From Maribacter_C sp047345145 (GTDB lineage: Bacteria > Bacteroidota > Bacteroidia > Flavobacteriales > Flavobacteriaceae): a stretch of 64,000 nt of DNA. The position numbers were made by a program, and so were the translations under genes. Where the stretch lies: positions 930,001 through 994,000 of the forward strand of contig NZ_JBLFER010000001.1 of NCBI RefSeq assembly GCF_047345145.1, in the 5' to 3' direction. Shown here in pieces: positions 41,889 through 51,178 of the stretch (positions within the stretch are counted from its first letter, which is position 1; every line of letters begins with the position of its first letter). A model generated the notes under the pieces. The model had not been told where the DNA came from and made no database searches. It worked only from the letters and a program-made list of their open reading frames with translations.

Positions 41889-43337
41889 ATGCCTAATTCA
41901 AAATCATACGAGAAAGAGTTAGCTTTTCAAGCTGACCGAAGAAAAGCAACAACGGAGTTCATCAAGTTAACGAGCGATCTTTGGTACGATAAAGCCATCG
42001 AAATTGTACTCTTCAAAAATCAAATTATTGACAAAAATGTAAGCGATATTATTCACTTACATGAATACGCAGGTGAATTTGTTCAGAAGCCGATTTCGAT
42101 ATTTGATTCTGTTGAAATTTTAAGGGCAATTAGTGATATCAAATTGCCACCGTCAAAATTAGATATTGGTAAACTTACCTACGAATATCACTCCGATGAC
42201 AATAGTTCTAATAATGTAAAAGCTTTTGTTATTTCAAAACTTAAGGAAGCCACAAAATCTGAAGAAATCAAACCTAAAGATGTTGTCCTATATGGTTTTG
42301 GTAGAATTGGTAGGTTACTTGCTAGAGAGCTTATGGCGAAAACTGGCAAAGGAAATCAATTGAGATTACGTGCTATTGTAACACGTGGTAAGATTGATGC
42401 AGCAATCCTTGAAAAAAGGGCCAACCTTTTAAGAACAGACTCTGTACATGGCAAATTTATGGGTACTGTTGATATCAATGCTGCGAAGAATGCCTTGATT
42501 ATCAATGGCACGACTGTACATGTAATAAATGCGGCAAAGCCTGAAGATATTGACTATACAAAATATGGCATTTCTGATGCTTTAGTTATTGATAATACTG
42601 GTGCATTTAGAGACAAAAAAGAACTCAGCAGACATTTGAAATCTAAAGGTGCATCTAGAGTATTATTAACTGCCCCTGGAAAAGAAGTGCCAAATATTGT
42701 TCATGGTGTAAACCATACGGAATACGACCCAGATACGGTTACTATTTTTTCTGCTGCTTCTTGTACAACAAATGCCATCACCCCTGTTTTAAAGGTTGTT
42801 GAAGATTCCTTGGGAATTAAAAAAGGACACTTAGAAACCATCCATGCCTATACTAACGACCAAAATTTGGTCGATAACATGCACGGAAAATACAGGCGTG
42901 GTAGAGCCGCCGCTCTAAATATGGTAATTACAGAAACTGGCGCTGGTCAAGCTGTTGCAAAAGCACTACCTACTTTGAAAGGTAAACTTACCTCAAATGC
43001 AATTCGGGTTCCGGTTCCAAATGGATCACTTGCCATTTTAAATTTAGAAATAGAAAGTAAAACATCTCTTGATGGCATCAACACCATTCTTAAAAAATAT
43101 GCACTAGAAGGTGATTTGGTAGAACAGATTAGATATTCGCTAAGCAAAGAAATGGTTTCTTCAGACATCGTCGGTATTTCAGCACCAGCTATTTATGACA
43201 GTAAAGCAACAATTGTAGACAAAGGTGGTAAAAATATCATTCTATATATCTGGTATGATAATGAGTATGGGTATTCGCATCAAGTAATTCGTCTGGCAAA
43301 ATACATAGCCAAGGTGCGAAGATTTACGTATTACTAA
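41889..43337 (+). CDS. Long-form glyceraldehyde-3-phosphate dehydrogenase
   Basis: A 482-residue enzyme, about 145 residues longer than the classical form because of an N-terminal helical extension (residues 1-130). The NAD-binding motif YGFGRIGRLL starts near 135, the catalytic cysteine is Cys292 in SAASCTTNAITPV, and NEYGYSHQVI lies near the C-terminus. It oxidises glyceraldehyde-3-phosphate with phosphate and NAD(P); the long form in Bacteroidota often coexists with a short GapA, so it may favour gluconeogenesis. Monocistronic. Confidence 0.93.
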   Translation: MPNSKSYEKELAFQADRRKATTEFIKLTSDLWYDKAIEIVLFKNQIIDKNVSDIIHLHEYAGEFVQKPISIFDSVEILRAISDIKLPPSKLDIGKLTYEYHSDDNSSNNVKAFVISKLKEATKSEEIKPKDVVLYGFGRIGRLLARELMAKTGKGNQLRLRAIVTRGKIDAAILEKRANLLRTDSVHGKFMGTVDINAAKNALIINGTTVHVINAAKPEDIDYTKYGISDALVIDNTGAFRDKKELSRHLKSKGASRVLLTAPGKEVPNIVHGVNHTEYDPDTVTIFSAASCTTNAITPVLKVVEDSLGIKKGHLETIHAYTNDQNLVDNMHGKYRRGRAAALNMVITETGAGQAVAKALPTLKGKLTSNAIRVPVPNGSLAILNLEIESKTSLDGINTILKKYALEGDLVEQIRYSLSKEMVSSDIVGISAPAIYDSKATIVDKGGKNIILYIWYDNEYGYSHQVIRLAKYIAKVRRFTYY

Positions 43338-43431
43338 AATTTAAAAGAAAAGAGCGTATACGGTAGTCCCTATATAATGGTTCTACCGTATATGTTTTAA
43401 CAATTTTTTTTCTTTATTAATAATATTGAAT

Positions 43432-43439
43432 TACTTTTG
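43432..43439 (+). promoter_or_regulatory. -7 element of the coiled-coil membrane protein gene
   Basis: TACTTTTG lies 39 bases before the ATG at 43479; an upstream in-frame ATG at 43437 overlaps the box and is therefore rejected. Confidence 0.45.
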
Positions 43440-43478
43440 GATTCCCCTAAAAGAGTTTTAACCTCAAGACTTACATAC

Positions 43479-44099
43479 ATGAAAAGTTTTAGAACACTAA
43501 TCATAATTTTATTTGCTTTCGCCCTAGGATCAGTATCTGCCCAAGAAACGGCAGTACAACCTGAATTATCTTTGGACAAAGGACCAATAACTAGTCAATT
43601 TGACTTTATTTATAAAAAATCAGGAAATTACCGAGCCGATGGCAAAAAGTATGAAGTCGTTCGCACCATTTCTTTGGATAAACTTCGTCAAAATGTGTTG
43701 GACAGCTTAAAAGGTTTCAACCAAAAAATTGATGAGCTAAATACAACCATCTCAGGTCATGAGTCTACGATTGCATCGCTCAATGGAAAGCTGGAGGAGA
43801 CAACTAACAATCTAGTAGGCGTAACTGAAGAAAAAGATAGCATGTCTTTCTTAGGTATTCTAGTTTCGAAAGCAACCTATAATACCATATTATGGTCGGT
43901 CATTTTTGGTCTTTTAGGTTTGATGCTCTTCTTCATGTATAAATTCAGAAGAAGTAACATCTTAACGCAAGAAGCAAAAACATCACTTTCCGAAGTTGAA
44001 GAAGAATATGAAGATCATCGCCGCAGAGCTCTTGAAAGAGAACAAAAGATAAGCAGGCAATTGCAAGATGAGATAAACAAGTATAAAAAATCAAAATAA
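43479..44099 (+). CDS. Membrane protein with periplasmic coiled coil
   Basis: A 206-residue protein: signal peptide residues 1-21 (MKSFRTLIIILFAFALGSVSAQ), a coiled-coil-prone region (about 65-115, LDSLKGFNQKIDELNTT), one membrane helix (about 138-157, ILWSVIFGLLGLMLFFMYKF) and a charged cytoplasmic coiled coil (SEVEEEYEDHRRRALEREQ). Known from flavobacteria as a hypothetical protein; function not recognised. Followed by a strong terminator. Confidence 0.82.
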   Translation: MKSFRTLIIILFAFALGSVSAQETAVQPELSLDKGPITSQFDFIYKKSGNYRADGKKYEVVRTISLDKLRQNVLDSLKGFNQKIDELNTTISGHESTIASLNGKLEETTNNLVGVTEEKDSMSFLGILVSKATYNTILWSVIFGLLGLMLFFMYKFRRSNILTQEAKTSLSEVEEEYEDHRRRALEREQKISRQLQDEINKYKKSK

Positions 44100-44102
44100 T
44101 TT

Positions 44103-44128
44103 AAAAAGCTCCTTCTGGAGCTTTTTTT
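44103..44128 (+). terminator. Rho-independent terminator
   Basis: AAAAAGCTCC-TTCT-GGAGCTTTTTTT. Confidence 0.9.
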
Positions 44129-44142
44129 AGCACTAGGTATTC

Positions 44143-44586
44143 ATGATAAAGATAGTTGAAGCTAATATTGATCATTTAGAAGATCTAACTCCCCTTTTTG
44201 ATCAGTACCGAATATTTTATAAACAAGATTCAAACCAAAAGGCTGCCCGAAAATTCCTTAAAGAAAGAATCAATAATAAAGAAGCTGTCATATTTTTAGC
44301 TTCCGTCGATAACCAGCCTATTGGTTTCACGCAATTGTATACTTCCTTTTCATCAGTTTCACTTCAACCCGTATTTATTTTAAATGATCTTTATGTTTCG
44401 AAAGACGCTAGAGGAAAAGGAATTGGAGAAGCCCTTTTAAATCGAGCAAAAGAACTTTGTAGAGAAAAGAAATACAAAGGATTAGCACTAGAAACAGGAG
44501 TTGAAAACCCAGCACAGCAACTCTACGAAAAACTAGGTTGGAAAAAAGATACAGACTGTTTTCATTACTTTTGGACTTCAAAATAA
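44143..44586 (+). CDS. GNAT family N-acetyltransferase
   Basis: A 147-residue GNAT domain: LEDLTPLFDQYRIFYKQDSN, then DLYVSKDARGKGIGEALLNR (acetyl-CoA loop) and NPAQQLYEKLGWKKD. Substrate unknown. Eighteen bases before trmD on the same strand and possibly co-transcribed. Confidence 0.9.
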   Translation: MIKIVEANIDHLEDLTPLFDQYRIFYKQDSNQKAARKFLKERINNKEAVIFLASVDNQPIGFTQLYTSFSSVSLQPVFILNDLYVSKDARGKGIGEALLNRAKELCREKKYKGLALETGVENPAQQLYEKLGWKKDTDCFHYFWTSK

Positions 44587-44604
44587 CTTCAAACCGATGC
44601 CTTC

Positions 44605-45279
44605 ATGAGAATTGATATAATCACTGTTTTACCCGAATTGCTTAAAAGTCCGTTTGAGGCTTCTATCTTAAAAAGAGCAATCGAAAAAGGCTTGGTGGAA
44701 GTACATTTTCATAATATTAGAGATTACACCGATAAAAGTTATAATCAAGTCGATGATTATCAATTTGGCGGCGGAGCTGGAATGGTTTTAATGATCGAAC
44801 CGATAGACAAATGCATCTCTAAGCTGAAAGAAGATCGCGATTATGATGAGGTAATATATATGACTCCAGATGGGGAAACTTTGAATCAGAAAATGGCCAA
44901 TAGTATTTCTCTGCAAAAGAATCTGATTTTACTTTGCGGTCATTATAAGGGTGTTGACCAAAGAGTCCGAGATTTATTTATCACACGGGAAATTTCTGTA
45001 GGTGATTATGTACTCTCTGGCGGCGAGTTGGGTGCAGCCATATTATGTGATGCAGTTATTCGATTGATACCAGGAGTTTTAAACAATGAAACATCAGCAC
45101 TTACTGATACTTTTCAAGATAATCTTTTAGCTCCTCCCGTATATACAAGGCCAGCGGAATATAAAGGAATGAAAGTTCCCGAAGTACTTTTGAGTGGGAA
45201 CTTTCCCAAAATTGAAGAATGGCGTGAAAATGAAGCTCAGAAGAGAACGGAAAAGCTTCGTCCCGATTTATTGGAATAG
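44605..45279 (+). CDS. trmD: tRNA (guanine-N1)-methyltransferase TrmD
   Basis: A 224-residue SPOUT methylase making m1G37 in tRNAs, which prevents frameshifting. MRIDIITVLPELLKSPFEAS, DDYQFGGGAGMVLM, LLCGHYKGVDQRV (knot), and ISVGDYVLSGGELGA are canonical. In many bacteria it sits in rpsP-rimM-trmD-rplS; here rplS follows after 141 bp under its own promoter, and rpsP and rimM are absent. Confidence 0.97.
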   Translation: MRIDIITVLPELLKSPFEASILKRAIEKGLVEVHFHNIRDYTDKSYNQVDDYQFGGGAGMVLMIEPIDKCISKLKEDRDYDEVIYMTPDGETLNQKMANSISLQKNLILLCGHYKGVDQRVRDLFITREISVGDYVLSGGELGAAILCDAVIRLIPGVLNNETSALTDTFQDNLLAPPVYTRPAEYKGMKVPEVLLSGNFPKIEEWRENEAQKRTEKLRPDLLE

Positions 45280-45321
45280 ATTTCAATTGGTAAATCCTAC
45301 TAAAAAATCATCAAAATTCTC

Positions 45322-45351
45322 TTGTCCATTATAATTTATACACTATTTTTG
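45322..45351 (+). promoter_or_regulatory. rplS promoter
   Basis: TTG (45322-45324), 19-bp spacer, TATTTTTG (45344-45351): an exact match to the Bacteroidota consensus. The transcript would begin near TTTGCTCAACC (45359-45369), an 11-mer also found upstream of dnaA. Confidence 0.8.
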
Positions 45352-45420
45352 CACTCGATTTGCTCAACCTCTGACGAGAATCGTGAATGTTGATTAAACT
45401 TTTATAGATAAATCAAAACC

Positions 45421-45771
45421 ATGGAATCATTAATCCAATTTGTAGAAAGCGAGTTTGTTGCTAAAAAAGAATTTCCAAAATTTTCTGCTGGAGATACAAT
45501 TACCGTTTACTACGAAATTAAAGAAGGTGAAAAAACACGTACTCAGTTTTTCAAAGGTGTAGTAATACAAAGAAGAGGTAGCGGTGCGACAGAAACTTTT
45601 ACTATTCGTAAAATGTCAGGTACCGTAGGTGTTGAGCGTATATTTCCAATCAATATGCCTGCTCTTCAGAAAGTTGAAGTAAATAAAAAAGGTAAAGTTC
45701 GTAGATCACGTATTTATTACTTTAGAGGACTTACTGGTAAGAAGGCAAGAATCAAAGAAGTTCGTAAATAA
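45421..45771 (+). CDS. rplS: 50S ribosomal protein L19
   Basis: A 116-residue ribosomal protein located at the 30S-50S interface. Motifs FSAGDTITVYYEIKEGEKTR, FKGVVIQRRGSGATETFTIR, GVERIFPINMP and KVRRSRIYYFRGLTGKKARI are canonical. It has its own promoter and a strong terminator, so it is monocistronic here. Confidence 0.98.
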   Translation: MESLIQFVESEFVAKKEFPKFSAGDTITVYYEIKEGEKTRTQFFKGVVIQRRGSGATETFTIRKMSGTVGVERIFPINMPALQKVEVNKKGKVRRSRIYYFRGLTGKKARIKEVRK

Positions 45772-45795
45772 ACGAATACTGATACAATTTTTTTT

Positions 45796-45828
45796 AAAAC
45801 CATCTGCTAGCGCGCAGATGGTTTTTTT
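45796..45828 (+). terminator. rplS terminator
   Basis: AAAACCATCTGC-TAGCGC-GCAGATGGTTTTTTT: a 12-bp stem and T-run. Confidence 0.93.
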
Positions 45829-46024
45829 GTGAACAATTGTTTATAACCTATGTTCATATTATGTTGATTATTAGAGTGTTAAAATTTACAGATCAATTAA
45901 TTTAATTCTTATCTTTAAGTGTAGTTAGAAGGTAAAATCTGGATAGATTTTATTGAAAAGCTATTATAGAGTTTACGTTCTTTATATTATTGTTTAGTTA
46001 TTTAAAATACAGTTGTAACCTAGT

Positions 46025-46032
46025 TACTTTTG
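46025..46032 (+). promoter_or_regulatory. -7 element of the candidate ncRNA
   Basis: TACTTTTG fits TAnnTTTG and lies just before a series of hairpins with no gene. -33 not clear. Confidence 0.4.
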
Positions 46033-46038
46033 AGATTT

Positions 46039-46333
46039 TAAAAAAACGAGCATAAAACCAGAAGGCTGTCGCTTTTTGATTGTTTTATGTGGATGCGCTT
46101 AATTCTAATAGCAAAACTTCGGTAACGCTATTAAAAGAAAACATTAAGACGATAGGAAGAAATATAAAACTGTTACTTGGTTTGATAATTAAGAACAGTT
46201 GATTATTTCAAACGTTGAAAAAGTGACGCAAATGCAATCAATGGTTGCGGTTTTGTCGCAAGACAAAACAAAATGTTTGTAAACTTTTTCTAGAAACCCA
46301 TATCAATGTACTTGTACAATGATATGGGTTTTG
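46039..46333 (+). ncRNA. Candidate structured non-coding RNA upstream of icd
   Basis: The 664 bp between rplS and icd contain no coding frame. Downstream of a -7 box come successive exact stems: CATAAAAC/GTTTTATG (46051-46089), TAATAGC/GCTATTA (46106-46133), AACTGTT/AACAGTT (46168-46200), GAAAAAGT/ACTTTTTC (46217-46290) enclosing GTTTTGTC-GCAA-GACAAAAC (46250-46269, GNRA loop), and a terminator. The order promoter-hairpins-terminator suggests an independent transcript of about 295 nt. It shows none of the tmRNA, RNase P or SRP RNA hallmarks I know; a 6S-type RNA is not excluded. Strand is set by promoter and terminator. The 45829-46024 part is AT-rich with nothing recognised. Confidence 0.5.
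46294..46333 (+). terminator. Strong hairpin ending the candidate ncRNA
   Basis: AAACCCATATCA pairs with TGATATGGGTTT (12 bp), with an inner TGTAC-TT-GTACA stem, followed by TTTTG. Confidence 0.75.
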
Positions 46334-46398
46334 TCATATATGGCATTCTCACCTTAAAAGATTCATGATTTACCACTTTCAATAGCCCGCAGAAATTG

Positions 46399-46406
46399 TA
46401 TCTTTG
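46399..46406 (+). promoter_or_regulatory. -7 element of icd
   Basis: TATCTTTG, 29 bases before the icd start; no obvious -33. Confidence 0.45.
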
Positions 46407-46435
46407 CCACGCTTAAATTTAAACCTCAATTACAA

Positions 46436-48652
46436 ATGCCTAAGATTTTATATACCAAGACCGATGAAGCTCCTGCCCTAGCAACGCAATCGTTCTTGCC
46501 TATCGTTAAAGCTTTTACCAAAACTTCAGGAATCAGTATTGAAACAAAAGATATTTCTTTAGCGACACGAATTATTTCTACTTTTCCAGATTTTCTAAAG
46601 GAAGAACAACGAGCTACGAATGATTTAATGGAATTGGGCGAGATGGCAAAAAATCCAGACGCTAATATCATCAAACTTCCAAACATAAGTGCTTCTATTC
46701 CGCAATTAAAAGAAGCGATTGAAGAGTTACAAGGCAAAGGTTATGCTTTACCTAATTATCCTGATGAGCCTGTTAACGATACTGAGAAGGAAATTAAATC
46801 TCGGTACGATAAAATTAAAGGTAGTGCTGTAAACCCTGTCCTAAGAGAAGGAAATTCTGATAGACGAGCCCCACGAGCTATAAAAAATTATGCTAAGAAG
46901 AATCCGCATTCAATGGGTGCTTGGAGTTCTGATTCTAATACGCATGTTGCCACAATGAGTTCAGGAGATTTTCGTTCTAACGAAAAATCAGTTACCCTTT
47001 CTAATGCAACTGATGTACATATTGAACTAGTTCAATCTAACGGTGGGACAACGGTATTAAAAGAAAATATTTCCCTTTTGCAAGGCGAAATTATCGATGC
47101 AACAGTATTAAGTAAAAGGGCACTTGTAGCATTTTTGAAAGAGCAAGTAGCAGATGCCAAAAACAGCGGAGTTTTGTTTTCATTGCATATGAAAGCGACC
47201 ATGATGAAGGTTTCTGATCCTATCATTTTCGGTCACGCGATGGAAGCATATTTTGAAGACGTTTTCGCAAGGCATGGAGCGACTTTGGAGGCAGCAGGCA
47301 TCAATCCGAATAACGGACTGGAAAATTTGTTAAACAAGTTGAATGAGCTTCCAGCAGACAAAAAGTCTGAAGTCGAAGCCGATATTAAAAATACAATTGC
47401 TAACGGTCCTGCATTGGCCATGGTGAATTCCGACAAGGGTATTACCAATTTACACGTGCCAAGCGATATTATCATTGATGCCTCTATGCCCGCTATGATC
47501 CGTAATTCGGGTCAAATGTGGAATGCAGATGGAAAGTCACAGGACACCAAAGCAGTTATTCCTGATAGTAGCTATGCAGGTATTTATACAGCTACTATAG
47601 ATTTCTGTAAAAAGCATGGCGCTTTTGACCCTACAACAATGGGAACTGTTCCTAATGTAGGTTTGATGGCCCAAAAAGCAGAAGAGTATGGTTCACATGA
47701 TAAAACTTTTGAAATAAGCACTGATGGTATTGTAAAAGTCATAGACGCTTCAGGAAACACACTTATTGAACATACTGTTGAGAAAGGTGATATCTGGAGA
47801 ATGTGCCAAGTAAAAGATGCCCCAATACAGGACTGGGTCAAGCTGGCCGTATCAAGAGCGAGAGCATCTCAAACTCCCGCTGTTTTCTGGTTGGACGAAG
47901 ATAGAGCCCATGATGCTGAATTGATTAAGAAAGTGAATGCTTACCTTCCTGAACATGATACATCAGGATTGGACATTCGTATCTTATCTCCTATCAAAGC
48001 AACAGAATTTACTTTGGAACGAATCAAAGACGGAAAAGATACCATCTCTGTTTCTGGAAATGTTTTGCGTGATTACCTAACGGATTTATTCCCAATCTTA
48101 GAAGTTGGAACGAGCGCAAAGATGTTATCAATTGTTCCTTTAATGAATGGCGGTGGATTATTTGAAACCGGAGCAGGTGGTTCAGCTCCCAAACATGTTG
48201 AACAGTTTACCGAAGAAGGTCATCTAAGATGGGATTCCCTTGGTGAATTTCTAGCCCTTGGAGTTTCTTTAGAGTTTTTTGGAGAAAAATATAACAATCA
48301 AAAAGCGAAAGTTTTAGGTGATGCCCTTGATGGTGCAACAGAGAAGTTCTTGCTAAATGATAAATCTCCCTCTAGAAAAGTTAAAGAACTAGATACACGA
48401 GGCAGCCATTTTTATTTAGCCATGTATTGGGCTGAAGCATTGGCCTCCCAAGATATCGATTTAGAACTAAAAGAGATTTTTAGCAAAGTTTCTGAGGATA
48501 TCAAACAAAATGAAGATCAAATAACTGGTGAATTAATAAATGTACAAGGTGAAAGTCAAAACATAGGCGGCTATTACAAACCCGATACAAATTTAGTTTC
48601 AGTTGCCATGCGACCTAGCATTACTTTTAATAGTATTTTAGAAAAAATGTAA
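46436..48652 (+). CDS. icd: Monomeric NADP-dependent isocitrate dehydrogenase
   Basis: A 738-residue enzyme of the large monomeric IDH type, which oxidatively decarboxylates isocitrate to 2-oxoglutarate with NADP+ in the TCA cycle. Recognisable blocks: ILYTKTDEAPALATQSFLPI, SNTHVATMSSGDFRSNEKSV, FSLHMKATMMKVSDPIIFGH, PVFWLDEDRAHDAELI, and LMNGGGLFETGAGGSAPKH. Length is the usual one. Own promoter and terminator; the candidate ncRNA lies upstream. Confidence 0.97.
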   Translation: MPKILYTKTDEAPALATQSFLPIVKAFTKTSGISIETKDISLATRIISTFPDFLKEEQRATNDLMELGEMAKNPDANIIKLPNISASIPQLKEAIEELQGKGYALPNYPDEPVNDTEKEIKSRYDKIKGSAVNPVLREGNSDRRAPRAIKNYAKKNPHSMGAWSSDSNTHVATMSSGDFRSNEKSVTLSNATDVHIELVQSNGGTTVLKENISLLQGEIIDATVLSKRALVAFLKEQVADAKNSGVLFSLHMKATMMKVSDPIIFGHAMEAYFEDVFARHGATLEAAGINPNNGLENLLNKLNELPADKKSEVEADIKNTIANGPALAMVNSDKGITNLHVPSDIIIDASMPAMIRNSGQMWNADGKSQDTKAVIPDSSYAGIYTATIDFCKKHGAFDPTTMGTVPNVGLMAQKAEEYGSHDKTFEISTDGIVKVIDASGNTLIEHTVEKGDIWRMCQVKDAPIQDWVKLAVSRARASQTPAVFWLDEDRAHDAELIKKVNAYLPEHDTSGLDIRILSPIKATEFTLERIKDGKDTISVSGNVLRDYLTDLFPILEVGTSAKMLSIVPLMNGGGLFETGAGGSAPKHVEQFTEEGHLRWDSLGEFLALGVSLEFFGEKYNNQKAKVLGDALDGATEKFLLNDKSPSRKVKELDTRGSHFYLAMYWAEALASQDIDLELKEIFSKVSEDIKQNEDQITGELINVQGESQNIGGYYKPDTNLVSVAMRPSITFNSILEKM

Positions 48653-48672
48653 GTGTCTTAGCTAAAATTAAC

Positions 48673-48708
48673 AAAAAGACCTTTGATTTAGTGATCAAAG
48701 GTCTTTTT
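48673..48708 (+). terminator. icd terminator
   Basis: AAAAAGACCTTTGAT-TTAGTG-ATCAAAGGTCTTTTT: 15-bp perfect stem. Confidence 0.95.
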
Positions 48709-48777
48709 GGTTTAAATAAATGTTAATGCCTTCTTATAGCCGTGTTTTCTGCCTATTTTTAACAAAAAATTGCTTGA

Positions 48778-51174
48778 ATGATCCAACGCACCATAATTCT
48801 TCTTCTTTTTCTTAGTTTATCTTTTTCCAGTTTTGCCCAACAAAAGTTTACACTTAGCGGAACCATTTCTGAAGCGTCTAGTAACGAAACCCTTATTGGA
48901 GTAACCATAGCAGTTCCTGAATTACAAACGGGTGTTACAACGAACGAATATGGATTTTACTCTATAACTCTACCCGAAGGTGAGTATCAAATATTGGTAA
49001 ACTACCTTGGATTTAAAGATGTTATTCAGACCATTTCTCTAACTCAAAATCAAAAAATTAATTTCCAACTAGTAGAAGCCGCAGAACAATTAGACGAAGT
49101 AATAGTTACGGAAGATGTGGAAAAAATGGATATTCGTACACCCCAAATGAGCGTCAATACCTTGTCCGTTGAGACCATAAAAAAAATACCTGTAATTCTT
49201 GGTGAAGCCGATGTTATTAAATCCATTTTGTTACTTCCGGGAGTAACAAACGCTGGCGAAGGAGCTTCGGGCTTCAATGTTCGAGGTGGTGCTGTAGATC
49301 AGAATTTGATTCTTTTAGATGAAGCTATCATTTTTAATTCTTCACACCTTTTTGGGTTCTTCTCTGTCTTTAATCCAGATGCGATAAAAGATATAAAACT
49401 TTACAAGGGTGGTATTCCGGCAAGATACGGAGGTCGGGTATCGTCGGTATTAGATATTTTTCAAAAAGAAGGTAATAGTAAAGAGCTTAAATTCAATGGC
49501 GGTATTGGTGCTGTCGCAAGTAGATTGCTAGTCGAAGGGCCTATTATAAAGGACAAAGCGGCATTTTTAGTTGGTGGAAGAGGTTCTTATGCGCATCTAT
49601 TTCTTCCACTTTTCAATCAAGATAACACTGCATACTTCTACGATCTAAACACCAAACTGAGTTACAACATTAACGACAAGAATAGTATTTATTTATCTGG
49701 ATACTTTGGCAGAGATGTTTTCGGAATTAATGACAGTTTTGTAAATACCTATGGAAACTCAGTTGGTAATTTCCGTTGGAATCATTTGTTTTCAGACAAA
49801 CTGTTTTCTAATCTCTCTTTAATTTATTCAGATTACTATTACGGGCTCAAGTTAGACTTCGTCGGATTTGATTGGAACTCGGGAATTCAGAACTTTAATG
49901 TGAAGTATGATTTGAAGCATTATTTAAATGACAAACTTCAAGTCAATTACGGAATTAATAATATTTACTATAGTTTTAATCCAGGGAAAATTGCACCTAG
50001 TAATTCTGAATCAGGTATAATTGAAGATCAACTTACAAAAAAGTACGCCAATGAATTTGCAGCATATGTTGATGTTGAACATGATGTTACCAAAAATCTA
50101 AGCTTGGGATATGGGGTTCGATTCAGTAACTTCATACGTTTAGGGCAAGAGGAACTGAATGTCTATGAAAATGACAATCCCGTTCTTTTTGACCCTTTTC
50201 TTTTAGTTTATCAAGAAGCGGAACCAATAGAAACAGTAAATACAAGAGGAGGTGGAAACTTGGCGACATTTAATAATTTTGAGCCAAGAGCATCCCTTTC
50301 CTATACTTTTAACAACAATAGTTCGATAAAGGCAAGCTATACAAGACTGGCCCAATACCTCCATTTACTCTCGAACACTAGCTCCCCGACTCCTCTTGAT
50401 GTTTGGACACCGAGTGGACCCTTTACCAAACCACAACTTCTAGATCAATATGCTTTAGGATTTTTTAAGAATATAAAAGATGGGGACTATTCCCTTGAGA
50501 CAGAAGTGTTTTATAAGGACATTCAAAATAGAATCGATTATATCGATGGTGCGAATTTAATTGCTAATGATGCTATCGAAACCGTAATACTAAATGGAGA
50601 AGCAAGAGCTTATGGGTTAGAAATTTTACTTCGAAAAAACGAAGGGAAATTTCAAGGATGGCTAGCCTATACCCTATCAAAATCGGAACAGCGTACACCC
50701 GGAAGAGTCTCAAATGTGGACAACGGTAGGTCTAATTTGGAAACAGGTATCAATTTTGGCGAATGGTACAATACACCTTATGATAAAACACACGATATTT
50801 CTGTATATGCGAATTATGATTTGAACGACAAATGGAGCTTTAATACCAATTTTGTTTATCAAACTGGCCAGCCTACCAACTACCCTGTTGGTCAATTCGA
50901 ATTTCAAGGCTTAGCAGTTCCGTACTACGGATTTCGTAATACAGAACGTTTACCCGATTATCATCGTGTTGATATTTCAGCTACCCTTACCCCAAAAAAG
51001 AACAAAAACCGAATGTTTAAGGGAGAATGGGTTTTTAGTGTTTACAATTTATATTCCCGAAAAAACGCAGCTTCTATAAACTTTAGAAGAAATGTTGATA
51101 CTGGAGTCAATGAGGCAGTTCGGACTTCAATTTTTGGAATAGTGCCAGCGGTTACTTATAATTTTAAATTTTAG
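48778..51174 (+). CDS. TonB-dependent receptor with CarboxypepD-like domain
   Basis: A 798-residue outer-membrane protein: signal peptide (residues 1-20, ending SSFAQ), carboxypeptidase-regulatory-like domain (about 24-100, FTLSGTISEASSNETLIGVT), plug domain (LDEVIVTEDVEKMDIRTPQM, GEGASGFNVRGGAVDQNLIL), then a 22-strand barrel ending in aromatic FKF. It would import a bulky ligand with TonB energy. Paired four bases later with a DUF4249 lipoprotein, a SusCD-like arrangement with unknown substrate. Confidence 0.94.
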   Translation: MIQRTIILLLFLSLSFSSFAQQKFTLSGTISEASSNETLIGVTIAVPELQTGVTTNEYGFYSITLPEGEYQILVNYLGFKDVIQTISLTQNQKINFQLVEAAEQLDEVIVTEDVEKMDIRTPQMSVNTLSVETIKKIPVILGEADVIKSILLLPGVTNAGEGASGFNVRGGAVDQNLILLDEAIIFNSSHLFGFFSVFNPDAIKDIKLYKGGIPARYGGRVSSVLDIFQKEGNSKELKFNGGIGAVASRLLVEGPIIKDKAAFLVGGRGSYAHLFLPLFNQDNTAYFYDLNTKLSYNINDKNSIYLSGYFGRDVFGINDSFVNTYGNSVGNFRWNHLFSDKLFSNLSLIYSDYYYGLKLDFVGFDWNSGIQNFNVKYDLKHYLNDKLQVNYGINNIYYSFNPGKIAPSNSESGIIEDQLTKKYANEFAAYVDVEHDVTKNLSLGYGVRFSNFIRLGQEELNVYENDNPVLFDPFLLVYQEAEPIETVNTRGGGNLATFNNFEPRASLSYTFNNNSSIKASYTRLAQYLHLLSNTSSPTPLDVWTPSGPFTKPQLLDQYALGFFKNIKDGDYSLETEVFYKDIQNRIDYIDGANLIANDAIETVILNGEARAYGLEILLRKNEGKFQGWLAYTLSKSEQRTPGRVSNVDNGRSNLETGINFGEWYNTPYDKTHDISVYANYDLNDKWSFNTNFVYQTGQPTNYPVGQFEFQGLAVPYYGFRNTERLPDYHRVDISATLTPKKNKNRMFKGEWVFSVYNLYSRKNAASINFRRNVDTGVNEAVRTSIFGIVPAVTYNFKF

Positions 51175-51178
51175 CAAT

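Noticed and set aside
46039..46333. tmRNA, RNase P RNA or SRP RNA in the rplS-icd gap
   Set aside because: The hallmark sequences of these RNAs (tmRNA alanine acceptor ends and tag frame, RNase P GAGGAAAGTC core, SRP GGAAGCAG core) are not present.
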